Origin: Snowella sp031396835
GTDB taxonomy: Bacteria; Cyanobacteriota; Cyanobacteriia; Cyanobacteriales; Microcystaceae
Direction of reading: 5' to 3'
DNA length: 34,411 nt
Assembly (NCBI GenBank): GCA_031396835.1
Contig: JANNLO010000113.1
Coordinates: forward strand, 1 to 34,411
In this document: positions 16,764-24,384 of the stretch, piece by piece
Position numbering within the stretch: the stretch's first letter is position 1
Layout of the letters: each line of letters begins with the position of its first letter
Program-made: the position numbers and the translations under genes
Notes under the pieces: generated by a model
Databases searched by the model: none
What the model was told of the DNA's origin: nothing
Seen by the model: only the letters and a program-made list of their open reading frames with translations

Positions 16764-17660
16764 ATGAGTGCTAAGGCTGCCCGTCCCTATACTGTTCTTT
16801 CTATCGCTGCTGCGATCGCAACTATTGGGCTAAAATTTGGAGCCTATCTATTCACCGATTCAGTAGGTTTATTATCAGATGCAATGGAATCGGGCGTTAA
16901 CTTATTGGCGGCCTGTGTGGCATTTTGGGCGTTATCTTTAGCAGCCAAACCCGCCGACGACGAACATCCTTTTGGTCATTCTAAAGCAGAATATTTTTCG
17001 AGTGGTTTAGAAAGTGCTTTTATTTTAATTGCAGCTGCAAGTATTGCGATCGCCGCTTGGGGAAGATTATTTGATCCTCAGCCCCTAGAAAAAGTAGAAA
17101 TAGGCTTAATCCTTGTTTTGATCGCAACAGCAATTAATGGCATCGTCGCTTGGATATTACTAAAAGCAGGACGCAGATTACGATCAATCACTTTGCGGGC
17201 GGATGCTCATCATCTTTTTACCGACGTTTGGACTTCTTTTGGGGTAATTATTGGCATCATTTTGGTTAAACTCACTGGTTGGCTAATTATCGACCCGATT
17301 ATTGCCTTATTGGTCGCCGCCAATATTATTTGGACAGGAGTGCATCTTTTTTTAGAAACAATGTCAAGCCTGATGGACAGGTCTATTTCCAAAGAAGATT
17401 TATCAGTAATTACTGCCATGTTTGAACCGTATGAAGAGCAAGAAATTCGTTTTCATTCACTCAAAACTCGTATTTCGGGAACACAACGCTTTATTTCTTT
17501 TCATATTTTAGTTCCAGGCGAATGGAAAGTTAGGCAAGGACATGATCTTTGCGAAACACTCGAACAAGCGATCGCTCAAGCCTTAGAAGGGTCTCATGTT
17601 GTCACTCATTTGGAACCACTTGAAGATCCTCGTTCATGGAATCATGACCCAGATTTCTAA
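16764..17660 (+). CDS. Cation diffusion facilitator (metal efflux) protein
   Basis: A 298-residue CDF transporter that exchanges a divalent metal for protons across the membrane. Six membrane helices occupy about 10-200, followed by a cytoplasmic metal-binding domain (205-298) with scattered His (231, 247, 260, 282). The transport site has His150-x3-Asp154 in helix 5 (DAHHLFTD). In helix 2 the motif is LLSDAMES, with Asp39 and Glu42-Ser43 in place of the Asp-x3-Asp of FieF/YiiP, a pattern of one CDF subgroup. The conserved HPFGHSKAEYFS loop is at 68-79. Metal specificity cannot be fixed; zinc, iron or manganese are all possible. It is divergent from bolA, and iron could link the two, but this is inference. 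Confidence 0.93.
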   Translation: MSAKAARPYTVLSIAAAIATIGLKFGAYLFTDSVGLLSDAMESGVNLLAACVAFWALSLAAKPADDEHPFGHSKAEYFSSGLESAFILIAAASIAIAAWGRLFDPQPLEKVEIGLILVLIATAINGIVAWILLKAGRRLRSITLRADAHHLFTDVWTSFGVIIGIILVKLTGWLIIDPIIALLVAANIIWTGVHLFLETMSSLMDRSISKEDLSVITAMFEPYEEQEIRFHSLKTRISGTQRFISFHILVPGEWKVRQGHDLCETLEQAIAQALEGSHVVTHLEPLEDPRSWNHDPDF

Positions 17661-17812
17661 AAAAATAAGCTCATCAATCTAGAAAAATCAGTAATTTCTC
17701 CTAGATTTACAATGAGAGTAAAACTTTTGCAGAGATCACTTTAGCAAAATACGATCCTCAACATTCTCTGAGAACCTGTTAAAATAGGATGCTAACAATA
17801 TTATTCATCCTT

Positions 17813-18877
17813 ATGACTCCGAAATCCCATTCCTCCGCAGCGTCTTTTTCTCATGATGACTTCGCTAAGGCGTTAGAACAACACGACTACAACGCAGATA
17901 AAGGTCAAGTTGTGCGAGGAAAAGTTTCTCAATATGCTTCTGATGGTGCCTATGTTGAAATTGGCGGAAAATCGCCTGGTTTTATTCCTATCAGAGAAAT
18001 CTCGTTGCAAAATGTCATTAATCTCGAACAAGATTTGCCCTTAGATTCAGAATGGCAGTTTTTGGTGACGAGTGAACAAAATTCAGAAGGTCAGGTTCTG
18101 CTGTCTCTGCGTCAATTACTACTCAAACAAGCTTGGGAAAATGTGACAGCAATTGTAGATTCGGGCAAGGCAGTCGAAGTTCGTGTCACGGGTGTTAATA
18201 AAGGCGGTGTGACGGGTGATGTTGAAGGATTACGAGGTTTTATTCCGCGATCCCATTTAGTCGAAAGAAATGACCTAGACGGATTAGTTGGTCAATTGTT
18301 GATGGCAAATATTATTGAAGCGAATGAAGAGAACAATAAATTAGTGCTGTCCCAACGTCAAGTTATCCAAGCGGCCGCAATGGGTAAATTAGAGAAAGAT
18401 ACTCTACAAGCAGGAAAAATTGTCAAAATTCAACCTTATGGTGTTTTTGTCGATCTCAATGGCATAACAGGTTTATTGCATATTACTCAAGTCAGTGGTG
18501 CTCGTATTGACGCGCTAGACAGCATTTTCCGATTGGGACAAGAAGTTCAAGTGGTGATTTTGGATATTGATGAAGTCAAGAATCGCATTTCTCTCTCGAC
18601 CAAGGTTTTGGAAATCCATCCTGGTGAATTGTTAGAAAACTTTGAAGGAGTGATGGCTAACGCACCTGATCGTTTTGAAAAGCTCCAAGCAAGACTTGCT
18701 GAACAAATGCAAGCAAGACTTGATGAACAGATGCAAGCACAAATGGCTGAACTAGAACCTGAAGCGGAACCTGAAACTGAAACTGAACTGGAATCTGAAG
18801 CGGAAATTGAAATTGCAACTGAATCTGAACTAGAACCTGAAATTGCAACCGAAGCGGAACCTGCAACCCAGATTTAG
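17813..18877 (+). CDS. S1 RNA-binding protein (ribosomal protein S1 type) with acidic repeat tail
   Basis: I start at the ATG at 17813 (354 residues, MTPKSHSSAASFSHDDFAKAL). There are three S1 domains: about 29-101 (GFIPIREIS), 116-182 (GLRGFIPRSHL) and 198-264 (GVFVDLNGITGLLHITQVS). This is the cyanobacterial/chloroplast type of short S1, and the sequence fits the second copy (rps1b-like), which binds mRNA for translation. A linker repeats QARLxEQMQAR-type units (292-312) and ends in an unusual tail (313-354) built almost only of Glu, Pro, Ala and Thr. The tail comes from imperfect nucleotide repeats around 18755-18865 and probably varies between strains. Confidence 0.9.
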   Translation: MTPKSHSSAASFSHDDFAKALEQHDYNADKGQVVRGKVSQYASDGAYVEIGGKSPGFIPIREISLQNVINLEQDLPLDSEWQFLVTSEQNSEGQVLLSLRQLLLKQAWENVTAIVDSGKAVEVRVTGVNKGGVTGDVEGLRGFIPRSHLVERNDLDGLVGQLLMANIIEANEENNKLVLSQRQVIQAAAMGKLEKDTLQAGKIVKIQPYGVFVDLNGITGLLHITQVSGARIDALDSIFRLGQEVQVVILDIDEVKNRISLSTKVLEIHPGELLENFEGVMANAPDRFEKLQARLAEQMQARLDEQMQAQMAELEPEAEPETETELESEAEIEIATESELEPEIATEAEPATQI

Positions 18878-18919
18878 ATTTCGTTAGCTTCTTTCTTTTG
18901 GGTAAATTAGCCATTGAAC

Positions 18920-18952
18920 GGGGTAGTTTGGTTAATAAATTGACCCTACCCC
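18920..18952 (+). terminator. Weak hairpin after the S1 gene
   Basis: GGGGTAG (18920-18926) pairs with CTACCCC (18946-18952) over a 19-nt loop, 43 nt after the stop. There is no T-run, so termination is only possible. Confidence 0.3.
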
Positions 18953-19101
18953 ATTGATCTCCGCTAAGATTTAAAAATTTAATATAACTGTTTTGAACTG
19001 TTTGGATAAGCGTGATTATAATTAATTTAATTTAAAAACCTTCTTTCTTTAGAATTTTCACACTAGTATTAACATCAACATTGAGCATTCTGGAGTTAAA
19101 A

Positions 19102-19683
19102 ATGACTTATAGTCCTAAGATTTTGGCTTTTGCTGGTAGCAGTCGTCGAGATTCATTCAACAAAAAATTGGTTAAAGTTGCGGCAGAAGGTGCCAGGTTA
19201 GCGGGAGCAGAAGTCACTTATTTGGATTTCAAGGATTTTCCCATGCCTTTGTTTGATGAAGATCTAGAGGCAGAAGCAGGCATCCCAGAAAATGTTAAAA
19301 AGTTTAAAGCAGTAATGAAAGCACACCAAGGATTACTGATTGCTTGTCCCGAATACAATAGCTCGATTACACCTCTACTTAAAAATGCGATCGATTGGGC
19401 ATCCCGTCCCGAAGAAGGAGAGTCTAGTTTAATGTGTTTTCGGGATAAAGTCGCCGTTCTTATGAGTGCTTCTCCTGGTGGTTTTGGTGGTTTGCGAGGA
19501 TTAGTCCACGTCCGCTCTATTCTTGGCAATATCGGGGTTTTAGTTTTACCTAACCAAAAAGCAATTTCTAAAGCCCAGGAAGCTTTTGATGAAAATGGAA
19601 AATTAATAAATGAACAACAGGAACAAGAAATTCACCAACTTGGTAATAAACTCGCAACCGTTGTCGCTAAACTTAATAATTAG
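19102..19683 (+). CDS. NAD(P)H-dependent FMN reductase
   Basis: The start is the ATG at 19102, with GGAG at 19092-19095; it gives 193 residues. An upstream TTG would add seven residues. It has the flavodoxin-like fold of the FMN_red family: GSSRRDSFNKKL at 12-23 binds the FMN phosphate, PEYNSSITPLLKNAIDW at 83-99 is the family signature, and SPGGFGG follows near 124. Members reduce FMN, quinones, chromate or azo compounds using NAD(P)H. The physiological substrate here is unknown. It is monocistronic by context, 103 nt before ureC. Confidence 0.92.
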   Translation: MTYSPKILAFAGSSRRDSFNKKLVKVAAEGARLAGAEVTYLDFKDFPMPLFDEDLEAEAGIPENVKKFKAVMKAHQGLLIACPEYNSSITPLLKNAIDWASRPEEGESSLMCFRDKVAVLMSASPGGFGGLRGLVHVRSILGNIGVLVLPNQKAISKAQEAFDENGKLINEQQEQEIHQLGNKLATVVAKLNN

Positions 19684-19786
19684 TTTTGAGAGTTGAAAAC
19701 ACGGATTGATCGGGAAGCTTTGTCTGCGTGATTATTCAAATTTCAGTAGAATACTATAAGTTCCGTTGAAATATGAGAGATTAATC

Positions 19787-21496
19787 ATGAGCTATCGCAT
19801 GGATCGCCGCGCCTATGCCGAAACCTATGGGCCAACAGTGGGAGATAAAGTTCGTTTGGCTGATACGGAATTATTTATTGAAGTCGAACAGGATTTTACA
19901 ACCTACGGAGATGAGGTAAAATTTGGTGGCGGTAAAGTGATTCGGGATGGCATGGGGCAATCTCCTATTTCTCGCGCAAAGGGAGCAGTGGATTTAGTGA
20001 TAACAAATGCGCTGATTTTGGATTGGTGGGGAATTGTTAAAGCTGATGTGGGAATTAAAGATGGCAGAATTCATCAAATTGGAAAAGCGGGTAATCCCTA
20101 CACCCAAGATAATGTGACAATTATTATTGGCCCTTCCACAGAAGTTATCGCAGGAGAAGGCATGATTCTCACGGCGGGCGGAATTGATACTCATATTCAT
20201 TTTATTTGTCCCCAACAAATTGAAACGGCGATCGCGTCAGGAATTACAACTCTGATTGGTGGAGGAACGGGGCCAGCAACGGGAACCAAAGCTACAACTT
20301 GCACGCCAGGCGAATGGAATATGTATCGAATGTTGCAAGCGGCTGATGCGTTTCCCGTGAACCTGGGTTTTTTGGGCAAGGGAAACAGCAGTCAGCCCGA
20401 AGGATTAATTGAACAAGTCAAGGCAGGTGCGATCGGGTTGAAACTTCATGAAGATTGGGGAACCACACCTGCAACTATTAATACTTGTTTGAACGTTGCC
20501 GATAAATATGATGTGCAAGTTGCCATCCATACTGACACTCTCAATGAAGCGGGATTTGTCGAAACAACGGTCAATGCTTTTAAAAATCGTGTTATTCATA
20601 CTTATCATACCGAAGGCGCGGGCGGCGGTCATGCTCCCGATATCATCAAAGTTTGTGGGGAAGCCAATGTTTTGCCCTCTTCTACTAATCCCACTCGTCC
20701 TTATACTCTCAATACTTTAGAAGAACATCTGGATATGTTGATGGTTTGTCATCACCTCGATCGCAGTATTCCCGAAGATGTGGCCTTTGCCGAATCCCGT
20801 ATTCGCCGAGAAACGATCGCAGCCGAGGATATTTTGCACGATTTAGGGGCATTTAGTATGATTTCTTCCGATTCCCAGGCAATGGGTCGTGTGGGAGAAG
20901 TTATTATTCGCAGTTGGCAAACCGCCCACAAAATGAAAGTCCAACGGGGAAAATTAAGCGGAGAAACAGGGGATAACGACAACCTCCGAGCCAAGCGTTA
21001 TATCGCCAAATATACGATTAATCCCGCGATTACTCATGGCATTTCTCATCATGTGGGATCTATTGAAAAAGGAAAATTAGCTGATATCTGTCTATGGCGA
21101 CCTGCCTTTTTTGGAGTTAAACCCGAAATTGTGATCAAAGGCGGCATGATTGCTTGGTCACAAATGGGCGATGCTAATGCCAGTATTCCTACTCCCCAAC
21201 CCGTTCACATGAGACCCATGTTTGGTAGTTTTGGCGGTGCTATTTCTGCGACTTCTTTTACTTTTATGTCTAAAGTGGCGATTAAAAACAATATTGCTGA
21301 AAAATTAGGCTTACAAAAATCCGCGATCGCCGTAAAAAATACCCGCAATTTAAGTAAAAATAGTATGAAATTAAACGATGCCTTACCCAAAATCGAAGTT
21401 GATCCTGAAACCTACGAAGTGCGTGCTGATGGTGAATTATTAATCTGTGAACCTGCAACCGTTTTACCCATGAGTCAGCGTTATTTCTTATTTTGA
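19787..21496 (+). CDS. ureC: Urease subunit alpha
   Basis: UreC is the catalytic subunit of nickel urease, which splits urea to ammonia and CO2. The ATG at 19787 gives 569 residues, normal length. All nickel-centre residues can be placed: His136 and His138 (THIH), carbamylated Lys219 (GLKLHED), His248, His274 and Asp362. The flap Cys321-His322-His323 (MVCHHLDRS) is intact. The enzyme needs UreA and UreB and the UreDEFG accessory proteins; none are in this window. In many cyanobacteria urease genes are scattered, so this is not by itself a sign of loss. The 3' end is only 20 bp from the convergent unknown gene. Confidence 0.98.
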   Translation: MSYRMDRRAYAETYGPTVGDKVRLADTELFIEVEQDFTTYGDEVKFGGGKVIRDGMGQSPISRAKGAVDLVITNALILDWWGIVKADVGIKDGRIHQIGKAGNPYTQDNVTIIIGPSTEVIAGEGMILTAGGIDTHIHFICPQQIETAIASGITTLIGGGTGPATGTKATTCTPGEWNMYRMLQAADAFPVNLGFLGKGNSSQPEGLIEQVKAGAIGLKLHEDWGTTPATINTCLNVADKYDVQVAIHTDTLNEAGFVETTVNAFKNRVIHTYHTEGAGGGHAPDIIKVCGEANVLPSSTNPTRPYTLNTLEEHLDMLMVCHHLDRSIPEDVAFAESRIRRETIAAEDILHDLGAFSMISSDSQAMGRVGEVIIRSWQTAHKMKVQRGKLSGETGDNDNLRAKRYIAKYTINPAITHGISHHVGSIEKGKLADICLWRPAFFGVKPEIVIKGGMIAWSQMGDANASIPTPQPVHMRPMFGSFGGAISATSFTFMSKVAIKNNIAEKLGLQKSAIAVKNTRNLSKNSMKLNDALPKIEVDPETYEVRADGELLICEPATVLPMSQRYFLF

Positions 21497-21516
21497 TTGT
21501 CTTAAAAAAATGCAGA

Positions 21517-22560
21517 TCAAGATAAATCCAGATAAACCATTCCTGTTTTTGTGTCAGTCAATAATTTACGATATTTGAGATACAATGCTTCGCCTGGGAT
21601 TGGTTCACTAAAATCTTTCGGCAGTTTGTATTGACTACCAGGATAATCTTGATAAATTTGGAGAATAACTTGATAGTTATAATGCCATTTTTTGATAACT
21701 TTCATTAATTGCTCAAATTTTAAATATGAAACTTCATATTGGTGAGCTAGAGAAATAATTTGAATCATTAACGCATAAACTTGAACAGAATCTCGATTTT
21801 CGGGTAATTGAATAATATTTTTCAATTTTTCAAAGGCATCATGGTTTTGATTGACTGTATTAATCAATTTTTTTAGATCATAAATATGTTGATTTTCAAT
21901 ACTAAGAATCACCTCTGAGATTGTCCTTAAAACCGAATAATCAGCTAAATTAAACGTTTTAAATAACAATAAAAGTTTTAATCCCAAGGGATTTTTTGCA
22001 ATTTTATCTAAATGTTTAGCATAAGCTTTGATCGCACCTTGTCCTTCTTCAGTCTTAACCTGCGCTAATATTCTTAGGGCTTTAGCATTAACTTTTTCGC
22101 GAAAGGTTTCGCTAGTTTCCTGTTTTTTGAGTAGATCGTCAACGAAGCTATAAAATTCTTGTTGTTTATAACCCCGATAGCGGAGTTCAGTTTGATCGAT
22201 CGCAATGAATGAATCTTTCGCTTGAATAGCAAGTTGTAATAAGCGGACACTTTCATCCAGTTCAGCATAATCACCAATTCCATGATTGAGCATATATTCT
22301 AGTCGAACAAATGTTAAAAATTCTTCATTGCTAAATTTATTGCTATCGATCGCTTCTGCGGTTTTAGCGAACACTCGAAGATCCAATAATTGGAAGTTAC
22401 GCAGAGAAAGAGCAGATTCAGGCAGTTCTTCTTTTTCGATCTTGCTTAATAAATCTTCTAATAAACCACCTTCTCCAGTAACAGGACGATTCCACCAAGG
22501 TGTTTCTTTTGCGGGAGAAGAAACTTCAGTAGAATGGGAATCATTAACAGGGTTAGTCAT
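21517..22560 (-). CDS. Conserved-looking soluble protein of unknown function
   Basis: The ATG at 22560 (347 residues) has GAGGGA 10 nt upstream (22571-22576), so I prefer it to the TTG six codons earlier. The protein has a disordered Ser/Pro/Thr-rich N-terminus with PWWNRPVTGEGG, then a long, mainly helical body rich in Leu, Lys and Glu with repeat-like helices and no membrane span. The end is YLKYRKLLTDTKTGMVYLDLS. No catalytic motif is visible. The family is unknown to me. It is a single gene, convergent with ureC. Confidence 0.8.
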   Translation of the reverse strand: MTNPVNDSHSTEVSSPAKETPWWNRPVTGEGGLLEDLLSKIEKEELPESALSLRNFQLLDLRVFAKTAEAIDSNKFSNEEFLTFVRLEYMLNHGIGDYAELDESVRLLQLAIQAKDSFIAIDQTELRYRGYKQQEFYSFVDDLLKKQETSETFREKVNAKALRILAQVKTEEGQGAIKAYAKHLDKIAKNPLGLKLLLLFKTFNLADYSVLRTISEVILSIENQHIYDLKKLINTVNQNHDAFEKLKNIIQLPENRDSVQVYALMIQIISLAHQYEVSYLKFEQLMKVIKKWHYNYQVILQIYQDYPGSQYKLPKDFSEPIPGEALYLKYRKLLTDTKTGMVYLDLS

Positions 22561-22807
22561 TGGAAATAAATCCCTCAATAGTTACGTAATTGTTAATTAT
22601 GAAAGAAGACATCAGAGAATTTCTAAAAAACTGATAAAAAGTGAGCATTATTTATTTAAAAAAAGCTCTACTTCTGTGTTTTAAATAGGTCAAGCAACAA
22701 TATAGTATATATCCTCATCATTTTAACTTGATTTTATTGTTGATAAAATTAATATTTGAACACTCTTGCTGTCTTAAATTTGCTATTTTCTTATTACCTT
22801 ATTCTTC

Positions 22808-23365
22808 ATGAATAAAACTCAATTACGTCGTCAACTTCTCAAACAACGTCAAGCTCTTTCAACGTCAATCTGGCAAGAGAAAAGCAAGCTTCTTTGTGAA
22901 CAATTACAATCTTTACCTCTTTTTCAGTCTGCCCACAAAATCTTAGCTTATTTTAGTGTGCGCCAAGAACCAGATCTCAGTTCTTTATTTGACTCTTCTG
23001 CTGCTTGGGGTTTTCCTCGCTGTGTTGAAAAAGAGTTAGTTTGGCATCGTTGGTCTGTGGGCGATCGCCGACAAATTGGCTCTTACAATATTCTCGAACC
23101 TGAACCCAACTCTCCAATTTTATCAGTAGCCAAAGTCGATTTAATCCTCATTCCTGCGGTTGCTTGCGATCATCAAGGTTATCGATTAGGTTATGGAGGT
23201 GGATATTATGATCGGTTATTGAGCGACCCATTTTTGGCAAAAATTCCCACTATTGGCGTGGTTTTTGAATTTGCTTATTTGCCCGCCATTCCCATTGAAT
23301 CTTGGGACATTCCCTTATCTTTAGTTTGTACCGAAAATTCCGTTTATCATCTTAATAAAATTTAA
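22808..23365 (+). CDS. 5-formyltetrahydrofolate cyclo-ligase
   Basis: The 185-residue enzyme converts 5-formyl-THF to 5,10-methenyl-THF using ATP, returning stored folate to the one-carbon pool. Evidence is the N-terminal KTQLRRQLLKQRQAL basic helix, YFSVRQEPDL (ATP/folate region, 48-57), LILIPAVACD (112-121) and the family signature GYRLGYGGGYYDRLL at 124-138. The C-terminal motif with the WDIPL segment is also present. Complete and typical. It stands alone with AT-rich flanks. Confidence 0.96.
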   Translation: MNKTQLRRQLLKQRQALSTSIWQEKSKLLCEQLQSLPLFQSAHKILAYFSVRQEPDLSSLFDSSAAWGFPRCVEKELVWHRWSVGDRRQIGSYNILEPEPNSPILSVAKVDLILIPAVACDHQGYRLGYGGGYYDRLLSDPFLAKIPTIGVVFEFAYLPAIPIESWDIPLSLVCTENSVYHLNKI

Positions 23366-23522
23366 TAAATAGAGAAAATAGCTCCAGTAAAATATTAAGT
23401 TTTATTGAATAAGAAAGAAGCTAAGTAAACCTCTTTGTTAGGATGAAAATCGAAATCAAAAATAATACAATATTAGCAATTAAAATTTTCTGTCAAGGCA
23501 GTAAATCTCAGTAAAAATATCT

Positions 23523-23846
23523 ATGATTAAGCATTTTTGTGATGAGTGGATTAAAGAATGGTGTGACGATAATGGTTGGACAGATCTTTTTCAGGAACGC
23601 TACAACAACTATTGGGCTTTTCCACCTGGTGCTGTGATGCCTGAACCCATTCCCTCTAAAACTTTAAGACTTATCAAATCACAAAAAGGTCTCTGTCCTG
23701 AAGAAAGAATCTGGTTAACTTGCGCGATCGCAATTAGTTTGATTGGCATGATTTTCAGTTACTTTTTAACTAATCCTATGCCCTTAGTTTTTGCTTTTGC
23801 TTTTGGAGCAATCACCGCCGCAAAATTGGAAGTAGAAGAAACTTAA
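23523..23846 (+). CDS. Small two-helix membrane protein of unknown function
   Basis: A 107-residue protein. The N-terminal 60 residues are soluble and rich in Trp and Cys, with FCDEWIKEWCDDNGWTDLFQERY, followed by a proline-rich AFPPGAVMPEPIP turn. Two hydrophobic helices follow (about 64-82 and 85-100, separated by LTNPMP) and a short acidic tail. It looks conserved in style but I do not recognise the family. It is convergent with the GrpE-like gene, with 28 bp between the stops. Confidence 0.72.
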   Translation: MIKHFCDEWIKEWCDDNGWTDLFQERYNNYWAFPPGAVMPEPIPSKTLRLIKSQKGLCPEERIWLTCAIAISLIGMIFSYFLTNPMPLVFAFAFGAITAAKLEVEET

Positions 23847-23874
23847 ATCGGGCTAATTTTGGGAATGAACAACT

Positions 23875-24360
23875 TCAGTCATTGGATTTTTTAGAAATAA
23901 TTACTTCGATAGGACGTAATACATTTTCTTCCACTCGGAAACCCTGACGAACTGTTTTAGTAATAGTTTTTTCTTCGAGATCATTTCTGATTTCACTATC
24001 TACTACTCTACAAATACTAAAATCAGGTTTGCTTTCATTAAATTCAATTAAAGTTACGTCTCGCTTCTCTAAAGTTGTCACTAATTTTTTCTGAATACTA
24101 GTTAGAGATTTGGGTAAACGTTTAATAAATTGAGCTTGAACTTCAGGATTTTCTGTTAAGTGAGTGAGTAAAAACTCTAAAGCATCAAAAACTTCTAAAC
24201 ACTCAAGAAATAATTGCTTACTAGAGGCTTGATTTTGTTCTTTTTCTTTTTGCAGAGATTGTTTTAAAAGCATTTTTTCTTTCAAAAGATTATTATATTC
24301 TGTTAAAAGCTGATCTCTAACTTCTGGGGTTAATCGTAAAAATGTTTGTTGTTGATTCAT
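23875..24360 (-). CDS. GrpE-like nucleotide exchange factor paired with the Hsp70 homologue
   Basis: From the ATG at 24360 the protein is 161 residues. It has a long N-terminal coiled coil (about 18-50, LLKEKMLLKQSLQKEKEQ), a four-helix-like middle with ECLEVFDALEFLLTHL, and a C-terminal beta-rich part ending RVEENVLRPIEVIISK. That closely resembles the GrpE C-terminal wing (VLRPAxVxVSK). GrpE speeds ADP release from Hsp70. It lies 24 nt downstream of the unusual Hsp70 on the same strand, so it is most likely a dedicated exchange factor for that protein rather than the general GrpE. It is divergent from housekeeping GrpE, so the detailed activity is inferred. Confidence 0.8.
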   Translation of the reverse strand: MNQQQTFLRLTPEVRDQLLTEYNNLLKEKMLLKQSLQKEKEQNQASSKQLFLECLEVFDALEFLLTHLTENPEVQAQFIKRLPKSLTSIQKKLVTTLEKRDVTLIEFNESKPDFSICRVVDSEIRNDLEEKTITKTVRQGFRVEENVLRPIEVIISKKSND

Positions 24361-24384
24361 ATTTTTTAATAACAAGATAAATTA

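Noticed and set aside
19698..19707. AACACGGATT matching the GxxExxY-associated repeat
   Set aside because: Only a 10-base match with no second arm, so it may be chance or a tiny relic.
19994..21390. Minus-strand frames inside ureC
   Set aside because: All overlap a fully conserved gene and read as unrelated low-quality protein.
22286..22684. 132-codon plus-strand frame antisense to the 347-residue unknown protein
   Set aside because: It starts inside the unknown gene and runs into its upstream region; composition is Ser/Arg-rich antisense with no start signal.
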